NCBI RefSeq assembly: GCF_000175215.2
Contig: NC_014816.1
Span: 2,291,001 to 2,355,000 of the forward strand
Direction of reading: 5' to 3'
Origin: Asticcacaulis excentricus CB 48
GTDB lineage: Bacteria > Pseudomonadota > Alphaproteobacteria > Caulobacterales > Caulobacteraceae
DNA: 64,000 bases
Shown one piece after another: positions 44,278 through 53,288 of the stretch; position 1 is the first letter of the stretch, and each line of letters starts with the position of its first letter. Position numbers and translations under genes: made by a program. The notes under the pieces are model-generated. The model was not told the DNA's origin. It saw nothing but the letters and a program-made list of their open reading frames with translations, and ran no database searches.

Positions 44278-44450
44278 CGGGGGTCCTCTTTTGGGGTTCC
44301 TCTGAGACAGCGCTGTGGCCGGGATCTTCAGATCGGCGGGTCTTGGACGCCCGCACAGCGACGGCCAGCGGCGGCTGGTGCGTTAAGATGACATTGACGA
44401 CGGGTCATATCAATGAAAAAATATCACAAACGAGCACATAAGGGCCAATT

Positions 44451-45806
44451 ATGAGCAGAAAAAACGCCATTACGATCAATACCAATCAACAAAATGAGAC
44501 TCGCCGGCGGATATACGCCTCTGCCCTTATTCTTTGCCTGTTCCTCACGGCTTCCTCGGTTATGGCGCAATCCACACCCTCGCACACAAGCGCGTCTGCC
44601 CTGCCCCAGCGCTTCCTTCTTGATACGAGCCTTAAGGCTGAGCCGGACTTCGTTCGGCTAACCCCTGAAATGTCCTACGACGCGGCGCGGGGTTACGGGT
44701 TTACGAATACACCTCAAGGCAATGAGGTCGCTTTGGCTGTAAAAGCCAGCCCCGGTGATTATCGCGTGCGCGTGACTTTAGGCGCGAAAAAAGCAGAGAG
44801 CCGCACCTCAATCTGGGCTGAAGATCGCCGGCTTTTAGCGGGCCCTGTCACGCTGAAAAAGGGGGAGACAAAGACGGTCGAATTTATCGTCAATGTCCGA
44901 GACGCCTCGGTCATCACCTCAGAGCAGGATGCGAAGGGCAAGGCTCCGCGCGTTGGGCTTCGCGGTGATGAAGATATCGGGCGCACCTGGGATGATAAGC
45001 TGACCATCGCCTTTTCAGGCCCCTCTGCTGCGGTCAGAACGGTTGAGATAAGCCCAATTGCGGCGCGCCGGATACTGATAGCGGGCGACTCCACCGTTAC
45101 TGATCAGGCAGGCACCGACTATGCCTCCTGGGGTCAGATGCTGCCGCGCTTTATGGCCAACGACGTTTCTGTGGCCAATCACGCGCGTTCCGGCGAGACG
45201 ATGAAGTCATTTGTCACGAGCTTGCGCTGGGATAAGCTTTTAAGCGATCTGCGCGCGGGCGACGTGGTCTTAATGCAGTTTGGCCATAATGATCAGAAAA
45301 AGCAGTGGCCACGCACCTATGTTGATGCCGAACACTCATACCCCGCCTGGCTGAAAGCCTTTGCGGCGGATGTGCAGGCGCGCGGGGCTAAGGTGGTTCT
45401 GATTTCGCCGGTGTCGCGCCGTTCGTTTGAAAACGGCAAGATCACCAATACGCTGGCTGGCTATGATGACGCCGTGCGTAAGGTGGCAGCGGAGCTGAAC
45501 GTGCCTTTTATCGATCTGACGGCGAAGACGAAGACGCTCTACGAAGCGCTTGGGCCTGAGATCAGCCCGCTGGCCTTCGGTAACAGTGGTCAGGACAAGA
45601 CCCACCATAATGCTTACGGTGCCTATCAGATCGCCAACTACGTGGCGCAGGTGATCACCGATCCGCAAAGCGGTCTGAACCTTAAGACCGCGCCCGATTT
45701 CAGCGCCTTCGACCCGGCCCACCCGGCCGATCCGAAACACTATGACCTCACCCCCGCCGACTGGCCTATCATGCGCGAAGCCCCGGCAAAGATTTCAGGG
45801 AATTAA
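44451..45806 (+). CDS. exported rhamnogalacturonan acetylesterase (CE12, SGNH)
   Basis: 451-aa esterase removing acetyl groups from rhamnogalacturonan I. A signal peptide spans residues 1-40 (RRRIYASALILCLFLTASS). A beta-rich N-terminal domain of about 160 residues precedes the SGNH hydrolase: block I IAGDSTVTD (Ser214), block III QFGHNDQK (Asn) and block V DKTHHN (Asp382, His385). This layout matches RhgT/CE12 proteins. It is divergent from the GH43-GH35 gene across 173 bases and followed 11 bases later by rhaM. Its action exposes the backbone to lyases. Confidence 0.9.
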   Translation: MSRKNAITINTNQQNETRRRIYASALILCLFLTASSVMAQSTPSHTSASALPQRFLLDTSLKAEPDFVRLTPEMSYDAARGYGFTNTPQGNEVALAVKASPGDYRVRVTLGAKKAESRTSIWAEDRRLLAGPVTLKKGETKTVEFIVNVRDASVITSEQDAKGKAPRVGLRGDEDIGRTWDDKLTIAFSGPSAAVRTVEISPIAARRILIAGDSTVTDQAGTDYASWGQMLPRFMANDVSVANHARSGETMKSFVTSLRWDKLLSDLRAGDVVLMQFGHNDQKKQWPRTYVDAEHSYPAWLKAFAADVQARGAKVVLISPVSRRSFENGKITNTLAGYDDAVRKVAAELNVPFIDLTAKTKTLYEALGPEISPLAFGNSGQDKTHHNAYGAYQIANYVAQVITDPQSGLNLKTAPDFSAFDPAHPADPKHYDLTPADWPIMREAPAKISGN

Positions 45807-45817
45807 GGACTAATATC

Positions 45818-46135
45818 ATGACCCAGATCCACGCGTTCAAAATGCAGCTTAAGCCGGGCTTTGAGGCTGAATACCAAAAGCGTCACGACGAGATCTGGCC
45901 AGAGCTCGCAGATCTTCTCCATGAGGCCGGGGTTTCGGACTACTCGATTTTCCTCGACCCGGAAACTCTCACCCTTTTTGGTGTCCTTCGCCGTACGGAC
46001 ACCCACACCATGGCCGATTTACCTTCCCACCCGGTAATGAAGAAATGGTGGGCTTATATGGCTGACATCATGGATTCGAACCCCGATAATTCACCGGTGG
46101 CCAAAGACCTTAAACCGGTTTTCTATATGGCGTGA
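45818..46135 (+). CDS. rhaM: L-rhamnose mutarotase RhaM
   Basis: 105-aa member of the RhaM family, interconverting alpha and beta L-rhamnose. It matches the family in FKMQLKPGFEAEYQKRHDEI, WPEL, YSIFLDPETLTLFGVL, and PVMKKWWAYMADIM near the C-terminus, with full length. Start at 45818 follows AAGGA. It shares a transcript with the acetylesterase and supplies the anomer used by the isomerase or dehydrogenase. Confidence 0.95.
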   Translation: MTQIHAFKMQLKPGFEAEYQKRHDEIWPELADLLHEAGVSDYSIFLDPETLTLFGVLRRTDTHTMADLPSHPVMKKWWAYMADIMDSNPDNSPVAKDLKPVFYMA

Positions 46136-46423
46136 GATAGGACTGTTCGTAGAACCAGGACCCTCCCTTGTACATCTACCGACGGCGGTAGATGTACAAG
46201 GATATACCCCGCGCTTTAAACGCAAAAGACTGCGATTTTTAAGCGCCCTGTTCACAATACCATAGCGCCTGGCAGCGCGGCCGCCGATCGCATCGGCTAA
46301 CTGGCGCTCGGTCAAAATCCGATCCGTATATCCGCGTAATCTGAGTGCGGCCTGTAAGCTGGGCATAGAATTCTCAATACTTCCAAAAAATGAAAGTTTC
46401 AGGAATTTCCTCACGGACGTCAA
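46091..46423 (-). pseudogene. truncated AbiEi-like antitoxin remnant
   Basis: The minus-strand frame reads RGYTDRILTERQLADAIGG and VNRALKNRSLLRLKRGVY, which resembles the N-terminal winged helix of AbiEi-type antitoxins. After VY the frame runs through a 16-base palindrome and into the 3' end of rhaM on the other strand, with no further similarity. The normal second domain and any toxin gene are missing. It is probably a deletion remnant whose tail is chance sequence. Start is uncertain (46366 or 46423). The rest of the stretch to 46741 holds nothing recognisable. Confidence 0.5.
46166..46201. repeat. 16-base perfect inverted repeat after rhaM
   Basis: CCTTGTACATCTACCG (46166-46181) is the exact reverse complement of 46186-46201, with a four-base spacer. 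It begins 30 bases after the rhaM stop. No T-run follows, so it may act as an RNA-end hairpin, or mark the join where the AbiEi remnant was cut. No second copy was noticed in the window. Confidence 0.6.
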
Positions 46424-46741
46424 ACTTGACCAGATTGTGAGCGTTTTACGGACTCAGACACTCTTAAGAGGATTGCGGTCATCGGCGGTGACTGGGGCGA
46501 TGCGCACCTAAATACGCGCGAGTTCCCTGAGACGGTTTCCACAAACCCTTCAACGTCCCCCAGAGTGTCTCCTAGAGAAATCGGAGCTGGAATAAACGGC
46601 GCAGAGGCTGACCTCTGAGGGTAGCGGTGCGCCTTTTGTCCAAGCGGAATATTCACGTCGTTAGACCTCCCACCACGTTGCTGGAATCGGCATCCCGGTC
46701 GACGGGAATACGCCTCAATCGACCTTCATCCTCATTTCTGG

Positions 46742-48070
46742 CTAAGGCCTCGCCAGCCACCCACCGCCACTTGATACGTAAAGGTCGCGTTTGCGCACAT
46801 CGAGGCCGAGATCCAAGATATTATTCAGGTGTTCCAAGTTATTGCCGATCAAATCGTCGAACCCCTTCATACCTCCAGAGCTGAGGTCGTCTGCTAGGCG
46901 TTCAAGCGTTTGAAGCATCGGGCGAATTTCACCTTCTAAGAAACGACGGTAACGCCCCCCCTCCAATCCAAACACACCAAAAAGCAGCTGGATATCTTCT
47001 GCTACCAGTTCCTCAAACGTGGTCGCGTTGCCAATTTTGTACGCGAACGCCCTTGTGAAGCGCTCATTCAACCGAATGGGCAAAATGTCGTAGAAAGGAG
47101 CCAAAGCGGGCGCGCGCCCTTCAGGAAATAAGATCGCGTGGTTTTTCGCGTGATTGTCCGTATTGCCGAGGACAAGGTTTAGCAGGGTCGCCTTCAAAAT
47201 CTTGATCCGCGCGTCAGCCGGATTATCGAGACGATTGCATAGCCCCGAAATGGTCTCAGCACTAAACTTTCGGCCCTCTCGACCATTGCGCTCGTATTTG
47301 AGCCCCCGCGGCAGGCCAAGCGCTTGCGCAAAATCCTCCTGGTGGATTCGATACACCTTGTTATTCATCAGCCGCCTGTCGAATCTCGGAATAATCAGAC
47401 CTTGCGTCTGCGCAATTATGACCCTCTGCGGGAGGTAAAGCGGTAACCCCAAACTCCAGGTGAAGCCGCTAGCCGCCCATTCATGCTTCACATCGCCTTG
47501 ATCCTCACGTGCCGGCACCTTCAAAATGTGTGTGGATGGTACTTTGCGCCCGAAACGCGGCAGAGCCCATCGACCGTCAGGTAGGATCGTCAGGGCCATT
47601 TTCCCTTGCATGCCCGCCAAGGGTGAAGGATCTTTTGTTTGATCCGGGAGCCGCTGGTGGTTGACGAGCGATAACATGATTGCCTCTACGGCATTCTCGC
47701 TCAAGGGCTCGTAATCGATGTTCAGGTCGCCGGGCACCTTTACGGGTTCAGCCCCCTCTGGAAGACACGAAATCGCCCCGGGACAATCGGCGCCCAGATG
47801 AAAAAGTATGCCCACAATATCATCTCGGCTAAGCCCCTCCTGCTCGAGAAGTCTTCGTGTCTGATCGTTTTCCGGTAACAAGTTGTCGAAAAAGGCGCGG
47901 GTAATTGCGTCGCCGAAAGCGTTCTTTTGCAAGGGCAGCGAAAGCGAGATCGGCATTGCGGCATAGCGCAGATAGGCTTCGGCGTATTGAAAGGTGACCC
48001 CGTTATTGTCAAAAGACTGCAATCGGCCCACCGGGTGCGAGACGCCATCCAGCCAGACATCTAGCCTCAT
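46742..48070 (-). CDS. HipA-family kinase toxin 2
   Basis: 442-aa HipA protein, clearly different in sequence from HipA 1. The N-terminal part carries FFDNLLPENDQTRRLLEQ and LFHLGADCPGAI; the catalytic loop is LGNTDNHAKNHAILF and the metal site is LAPFYDILPI. Start at 48070 (MRLDVWLDG) overlaps the HipB-type stop by four bases; the upstream extension lies within that gene. The protein is complete at its C-terminus. Confidence 0.88.
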   Translation of the reverse strand: MRLDVWLDGVSHPVGRLQSFDNNGVTFQYAEAYLRYAAMPISLSLPLQKNAFGDAITRAFFDNLLPENDQTRRLLEQEGLSRDDIVGILFHLGADCPGAISCLPEGAEPVKVPGDLNIDYEPLSENAVEAIMLSLVNHQRLPDQTKDPSPLAGMQGKMALTILPDGRWALPRFGRKVPSTHILKVPAREDQGDVKHEWAASGFTWSLGLPLYLPQRVIIAQTQGLIIPRFDRRLMNNKVYRIHQEDFAQALGLPRGLKYERNGREGRKFSAETISGLCNRLDNPADARIKILKATLLNLVLGNTDNHAKNHAILFPEGRAPALAPFYDILPIRLNERFTRAFAYKIGNATTFEELVAEDIQLLFGVFGLEGGRYRRFLEGEIRPMLQTLERLADDLSSGGMKGFDDLIGNNLEHLNNILDLGLDVRKRDLYVSSGGGWLARP

Positions 48071-48693
48071 CGCATCGCTGCCATCAGCTCTATGCCAACG
48101 TTTTGGCAAACCTTCAGGACCCGGCCGAACTCCAACGTTGGTTTCCCGCTTTCGAGCTCGGAGATGAACCGGCGCCCAACCCCGGTAATATCAGCGAATT
48201 GCTGCTGGGTGAGCCCCATGGATTTTCGTCTATCCCGCACGACCTGGCCAAGATCCGTAACGGCTGTGAGCGTTCGCACCGGCTTGCCGGGTTCCCCGGA
48301 CGCTGGCGCAAGACGCTGGAAATCTCCCACGGCTTTGTGCATGTAGGCTTGGTGCTCGCTATCTGGCAGACGAACCTCGGTACTCTCAGGAGACGACATT
48401 TCGCGGATCGCTTCTCTCAGCGCAGGTCGCTCAGGTCTGTCGGGGTCTGCCGCACGTGCGTACGCCGGTTTCTCCGTAATCGTATCGGGATAACCAGGCA
48501 TCTCAGCCACCTGCGCCCGGACTCCCCCCAATTGCGCCAGTATATCGGCAAAAAGAGGTTGATCCGACTTCAATAGCTCGAGTTGATGCATCATCGCCTC
48601 GATCGTAATCTGGAGCGAGCGAGGCCCCTCGGCGACCTTCTGTTGCTCATCGAGAAGGCGAAGAAAACCGACTGCGGGCGGACTACTGGACAT
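48067..48693 (-). CDS. Xre antitoxin 2 with a long N-terminal extension
   Basis: 208-aa protein whose last 70 residues are a HipB-type HTH (VVRDRRKSMGLTQQQFADI, GVGRRFISELESGKPTLEF). The first 135 residues are a helical, probably dimerising region not seen in the roughly 90-aa HipB norm. The start is Met 48693 with AGGAG seven bases upstream. It should repress its operon and bind HipA 2. Two inverted copies of a 20-base element flank the start region and are likely operators. Confidence 0.82.
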   Translation of the reverse strand: MSSSPPAVGFLRLLDEQQKVAEGPRSLQITIEAMMHQLELLKSDQPLFADILAQLGGVRAQVAEMPGYPDTITEKPAYARAADPDRPERPALREAIREMSSPESTEVRLPDSEHQAYMHKAVGDFQRLAPASGEPGKPVRTLTAVTDLGQVVRDRRKSMGLTQQQFADITGVGRRFISELESGKPTLEFGRVLKVCQNVGIELMAAMR

Positions 48694-48696
48694 TTC

Positions 48697-48817
48697 GTTG
48701 CTCCTGCACGGTTGCATAATATCACGAACTCTATCGATCGTCCACGAAAGATCCCGTTCGGTAGCAATTGCACAGGTCGTACGTTTTGTTTTCATTTTGC
48801 AACCGTACAGGAGCAAA
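48697..48817. promoter_or_regulatory. pair of inverted 20-base elements before the hipBA 2 operon
   Basis: The 20 bases at 48697-48716 (GTTGCTCCTGCACGGTTGCA) recur at 48798-48817 on the opposite strand with two mismatches, about 100 bases apart. The first copy covers the ribosome site of the antitoxin gene. The arrangement suits looping or cooperative repression by the antitoxin. From here to 49387 no gene is supported. Confidence 0.5.
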
Positions 48818-49387
48818 AACAAGGAGGGAGACCCCGGTGCACCTACATCCCATCGCTCAAAGCGACCACTCTTGAAAAGGCTTCCTCCGAAGTGTGGTTG
48901 ACGAAATCAAAAGGGATGAAGCGGCCGTTGACGTTTGGAAGCACGCTTGGTCAAACGCGTATCAGCATAGCCGGATAACCCGAACTTTTGGACCTGCGAA
49001 GCGCTGAGAACATTCCAGACACCTTCAGACGTCAGAGGTGAAAGAATGTCCCGATGCTCGTAGGCCCTTCCAACTGAACACTGAGGGCAATTAAGTCTGC
49101 AAGTCTGAAAGACAGCCCAGATTTAATGCACGCATTCGATCAACCAATGACTAAGTTCGCAAGTATAAGGACGTGCCGTAGGTTCTGACAGAAAAGGCCC
49201 GCATGGTCTTCGTCAGCAAGATACTTTTCACGCTCGCTTAAGGCAGACAGTCAAACGGCCGGCCTCCTTGAGGCAATGGCGGTCCATGTAAATAAGAAAA
49301 CCGCCGTTTTTGTTTTCGATTGTGCAAGGGCGTTTGAACCGGTAGCAATAGGCCGTGAGTCAGTGCGGACTTCGGGGGTGAAAAGTA

Positions 49388-50731
49388 ATGAAGCGGTCGG
49401 GGCGTATTGATGGCTGGAAATCAATTGCGGCCCATTTTGGTCGTGATCGAACAACCGTCATGCGGTGGGCGCAGCAAAGGGGCTTGCCCGTTAAGCGCCT
49501 GCCCGGCGGCAAGACGGGGACCGTTTACGCCCTTGCCGAGGAGCTTGATGCCTGGGCCGAGAGCCAGGGTAAGCTTGAGGATGAACCTCAAGCGATATCC
49601 CCCGCGCTAGAGGAGGGTCTTTCTGCTATCCCACCTAAGATCTTTACGAGGAAAAAGGCCCTTATCGGCGCATTCGTCCTTATACTGATTATTGCCTCGC
49701 TTTCGTTTATCGTTCTGCGCTTTTCCTCGGACAAACCGTCAAATGCCGTACGCTTGCCGTCTAATCCGGTTTTAGCGCAAACCTATATGGAAGCGCGCGA
49801 TTCCTGGGCGACACGTACACCCCAGTCGTTAGAGCGCGCTGAAACGCTCTTACTTGAGGTGACAAATAAGGAGCCGCAATTTGCCCCGGCCTGGGCGTCT
49901 CTGGCTGACGTCTACCTTTTGAGACGCGAATTCGGCGGCCTTGATGACAAGACCGCCTTTACGCGTGCCGAGGCGGCCGCCGTGAAGGCAAAACAACTCG
50001 ACCCCTCGCTTGCGGCCGCACACCGCGCCATCGGCTTTGTTCAATACTGGTGGCACGATGACCCAAGATCTGCTGGCACCTCATTTCGGCGCGCCCTAAA
50101 GCTGTCACCGCAAGATCCTCAGACCCATTTCTGGTTTGGGACCCTTCTGTCTGATAACGGCCAGCACGTCGAAGCTCTGCGGGAGCTCAAAAAAGCGCGT
50201 CTGCTTGAACCAGGCTCACGCGCCATTCAAACGGAAATGGCCTGGGCCCAATGGGCGGCCGGCAATGATGCCCTGGCCCGGGGCGAGTTCGGCAAGCTTT
50301 TAGAGGCGAATGCCAGTTTTGCACTGATCTACGACTGTACGAGCGAGGTCAAACTCGCCGACGGCGACTATCTTGGATATGTGAGCGATCTCACAGAGTT
50401 TGCGCGATTGACAGGCGACGCCCCGTTGATGGCGCACGCGAAAAAGCTTCAGGAGGCCTCAAAAATCGGCATCGAAGCGGTGCAGGCCGAACTGATGTCA
50501 AAGGCGTTGGTTGAGATCCGGGCGGGAACCCGTCGCAAACATGTCTGGCCCACCTTTCTGGCCTCGATCGCTCAAAACAGAGAGCAGACGCTGGTCCATT
50601 TAAGAAACGCCTCGCGCCGTCAGGAATCCTGGGGCGATGCCGCCCGCGTTTCACAGATCGCAAGGCTCTGGCAGGGTGATTCTGAAATCACCGGACTTCT
50701 CGCCAGATTGACGGCTCGACCCGACGCCTAA
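49388..50731 (+). CDS. membrane-anchored HTH protein with TPR periplasmic domain
   Basis: 447-aa protein with three parts: an N-terminal MerR/excisionase-like winged helix (IDGWKSIAAHFGRDRTTVMR, then LPGGKTGTVYALAEELDAW, residues 7-60), one transmembrane helix (about 86-108, ALIGAFVLILIIASLSFIVL) and TPR-like repeats from 125 to 350. The layout resembles ToxR/CadC regulators, in which an outer signal reaches a DNA-binding domain through the membrane. It precedes the exported protein and secretin genes by 151 bases on the same strand, so it probably controls or senses that export cluster. The family is not named; function is inferred from layout. Confidence 0.72.
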   Translation: MKRSGRIDGWKSIAAHFGRDRTTVMRWAQQRGLPVKRLPGGKTGTVYALAEELDAWAESQGKLEDEPQAISPALEEGLSAIPPKIFTRKKALIGAFVLILIIASLSFIVLRFSSDKPSNAVRLPSNPVLAQTYMEARDSWATRTPQSLERAETLLLEVTNKEPQFAPAWASLADVYLLRREFGGLDDKTAFTRAEAAAVKAKQLDPSLAAAHRAIGFVQYWWHDDPRSAGTSFRRALKLSPQDPQTHFWFGTLLSDNGQHVEALRELKKARLLEPGSRAIQTEMAWAQWAAGNDALARGEFGKLLEANASFALIYDCTSEVKLADGDYLGYVSDLTEFARLTGDAPLMAHAKKLQEASKIGIEAVQAELMSKALVEIRAGTRRKHVWPTFLASIAQNREQTLVHLRNASRRQESWGDAARVSQIARLWQGDSEITGLLARLTARPDA

Positions 50732-50882
50732 AACGGCGCAGTGCGACACATACACACCGCATCTCTCGTCTATTTGCAACAGTTTGCGACATCGCCAAAT
50801 GAGGGCGACTGCGCCTTAATCCTCATGTCAGCGCCCTTGATCCAAGCATGGTCAGGGCAGAGTTCATCAGGAGGAGAAGGGG

Positions 50883-51527
50883 GTGGCGCGTTCGTGGTCC
50901 CGTCGACGTATTTTGAGTGTGGCGACCATTGCCCTGTGTGCACCCCATAGCTCATCGGCGGCCCCACCGGTCGCCTTACTGCCTCAGGTCAAAACCTTTC
51001 TTCTGTCAAAGCAAAGCGGCATTTCGCTGATTGCAACAGCTGATGGCGTCCAGATCATGCTTCTGGTCATCAACGGCGTTCCTATTGAAACGCACGCAAG
51101 ACAGAACGGTCTTTACAGGCCCAAAGCCCAAGCGTCAGCGCGATCTTTAAAGTCCATCACACCGGTTGATTTCTCGCGTTTGATCACTGCGGCCGGTGGC
51201 CTCGACAAGGCCATAAACGGGACCGCAAGAGCAGGCGAGTTTTACGCTCTTTATAATTCACTCACCTCTGTAGCCCTGCCGCCAGATCCCTGCCCGGCGG
51301 ACTTCGCCCAGAAATCAGACAGCGAAAAAGCCCTTCTGCGTCGTCAGATTCGCCAGGGCGAAGCGTCAAGATTTCGACCCTGTTTTCTCGGTGATGAGCC
51401 CCTCTCGCGGGTGGCCGTTACGGACGATCCCTTTTTCGCCGCCTGGTCGTTTTCACGCGACGGCCTTGGCCATTACCTAGGCCTGACGCTTCCGGGCGTG
51501 CGGGCCATCTGGACACTGGAGATATAA
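50883..51527 (+). CDS. exported protein of unknown function, secretin cluster
   Basis: 214-aa protein with a signal of Tat-like form (SRRRILSVATIALC, cut after SSSA). The start is GTG at 50883 with GGAGGAGAAGG upstream. The mature part shows no motif I recognise; two Cys residues (PCPADF, RPCFLG) could form a disulfide. It ends three bases before the secretin start, so the two are co-translated and may work together at the outer membrane, perhaps as pilotin or partner. Confidence 0.65.
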   Translation: MARSWSRRRILSVATIALCAPHSSSAAPPVALLPQVKTFLLSKQSGISLIATADGVQIMLLVINGVPIETHARQNGLYRPKAQASARSLKSITPVDFSRLITAAGGLDKAINGTARAGEFYALYNSLTSVALPPDPCPADFAQKSDSEKALLRRQIRQGEASRFRPCFLGDEPLSRVAVTDDPFFAAWSFSRDGLGHYLGLTLPGVRAIWTLEI

Positions 51528-51530
51528 CCC

Positions 51531-53162
51531 ATGACACCCAAAGCCTATCTGAAGCTGCCGCTTTTTTTGTTTGCTCTTTCTGGTTTGAGTGCTTGCGCCA
51601 GTCTGCCGGAAACGCGCCTGGCTGAAGCGTCCTCACTGTCATCATCGGATGCCGCAAAAGCGCTAGTGGCGGGTAATATTGAAGAGGCCCGTAAGGGCTT
51701 TGGAGACGCTGCCGCCAAGGCTCCCTCTGATCCCGCTCGCCAGACCCTTCTTGGGCTCTCTTACCAGTATGCGGCAAATGGAGATCCTGAAAAGCTTGAT
51801 CTGGCTCTGGCCGGTTATGACCTCGCTTTACGCAGTGGCCAGGACGCGTTCTGGGCCGCCGCACTTGCCGGGAAAGCCGCATTTGAGCGCGGAAAATTTC
51901 AGCAGGCTCAAGGTTACTTTGCTAAGGCCGTGCTTCAAAGACCTGACGATGCGCGCGCGCTTATCGGCCTTTCTATGAGCGCCTATATGGGGGCAGATCC
52001 TGAGGTCGCCGCCATAAGCGCTGAGCGCGCGCTCGCAAAAACGTCGGACCCGGCCCTGATGCGAACCGCTTTGCGTATGGCCGCTCTATCAAACAGTGCC
52101 GCCGGAAGGACGCAGGCTGCCCGAGTGCATTTGGAGCGGCTGTCTGCGATGTCTGGGGAAGACGCGAAGCTTGTGCTGACCCGCATGAGCGAGCTTGAGC
52201 GCACGGGCCTTCAGGACATACCTCAAGCCGGTGGAGGCGAAACGCCAACGCTTCCCCCTGAAACGCCTGATCAGGTGTCCGTTGATGTGGCGATTATCCT
52301 GTCGCAGAACGCTCAACGCGATTCTGTGGGGGTTAACCTCCTGGATGGCCTTCAGCTCCAGTATGGCCGGCAGGACCAGCAGAACCATTCCGGTGGTGAT
52401 ACCGGGGTGACCCGGACGATCACGGATACGATTACACTGCCGCAGCTCACCTACAATCTCAATCTTTTCAACAGATTTGGACAGTACTACCAGGTCGTTG
52501 CCCGTCCTATGCTGACGGCATACCGGGGTGAGCCATCCGACTTTTTCGTGGGCCGCTCGACCAAGGTTGCGGTTAAGGGCGTCAACTTCTCACAACTTGA
52601 AAACATCGATATCGGCACGCAGGTCAAGGTCACGCCAGTTGAGATAACAAGTGACCGGACGCGCCTTCGCATTGAGGTCACGCGCTCCTTTTTGTCTGGG
52701 GAGCCGGCCGGTAACTTCAACGAGGCGCTCAACACCTGGCGTCAGACGGTCTCGACTACAGTCGAAGTTCGCTTTGGTACAACCTTGATCCTATCGGGCT
52801 TATCTGAGAGCGTCCGCGACAGTTCGGTGACGAAAACGCCCCTGATCGGAGACGCGCCGTTAATTGGCTCCGGCTTCAATCGCAGGGTAACCAATCAGCG
52901 TCGAGATGCTGTCCTTGTCCTCGTCACGCCATCGCCGGCACGTGTGATGGAAAGCCAGGGCTGGAGCCGTCAGGCGGATGTTGAGCGTCTAATTGCGCTT
53001 TGGAACCACACACTCAGCCCAGGCTCAGACCTTGGAACCATCACAAATACGCTCAGCCGTTCGAGGCTTTACGGCCATGCACGAAAGTCTGATGCGCCCT
53101 TAACCTGGCCGAACCTGCCGCATGACCAGGGCGAAATCCTCAAAGAGCTGATCATGCCCTAG
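51531..53162 (+). CDS. TPR-containing secretin lipoprotein
   Basis: 543-aa outer-membrane channel protein. A lipoprotein signal ends at lipobox LSAC (Cys22). Residues about 40-215 are TPR-like helical repeats with A/G-rich spacing (GLSYQYAANGDPEKLDLALAG). The last 200 residues are the secretin domain: VKVTPVEITSDRTRLRIEV, TTVEVRFGTTLILSGLSES, then TPLIGDAPLIGSGF and VLVLVTPSP. Secretins form the exit ring of type II/III secretion, type IV pili and filamentous phage. No ATPase, pilin or inner-membrane platform gene is nearby. N-terminal TPR replaces the usual N-domains. Confidence 0.85.
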   Translation: MTPKAYLKLPLFLFALSGLSACASLPETRLAEASSLSSSDAAKALVAGNIEEARKGFGDAAAKAPSDPARQTLLGLSYQYAANGDPEKLDLALAGYDLALRSGQDAFWAAALAGKAAFERGKFQQAQGYFAKAVLQRPDDARALIGLSMSAYMGADPEVAAISAERALAKTSDPALMRTALRMAALSNSAAGRTQAARVHLERLSAMSGEDAKLVLTRMSELERTGLQDIPQAGGGETPTLPPETPDQVSVDVAIILSQNAQRDSVGVNLLDGLQLQYGRQDQQNHSGGDTGVTRTITDTITLPQLTYNLNLFNRFGQYYQVVARPMLTAYRGEPSDFFVGRSTKVAVKGVNFSQLENIDIGTQVKVTPVEITSDRTRLRIEVTRSFLSGEPAGNFNEALNTWRQTVSTTVEVRFGTTLILSGLSESVRDSSVTKTPLIGDAPLIGSGFNRRVTNQRRDAVLVLVTPSPARVMESQGWSRQADVERLIALWNHTLSPGSDLGTITNTLSRSRLYGHARKSDAPLTWPNLPHDQGEILKELIMP

Positions 53163-53288
53163 GCGTCAGCGCCGTTGGGCGCGCGCCATAAGCTGACCGC
53201 GCCTACTTGGCTCAGATCCCTTTTGGCACTGGGCTCGGGTAATCCAATACCATGTCAGTCCCCCCTCGCAGACTCTGATGGAGCTATT

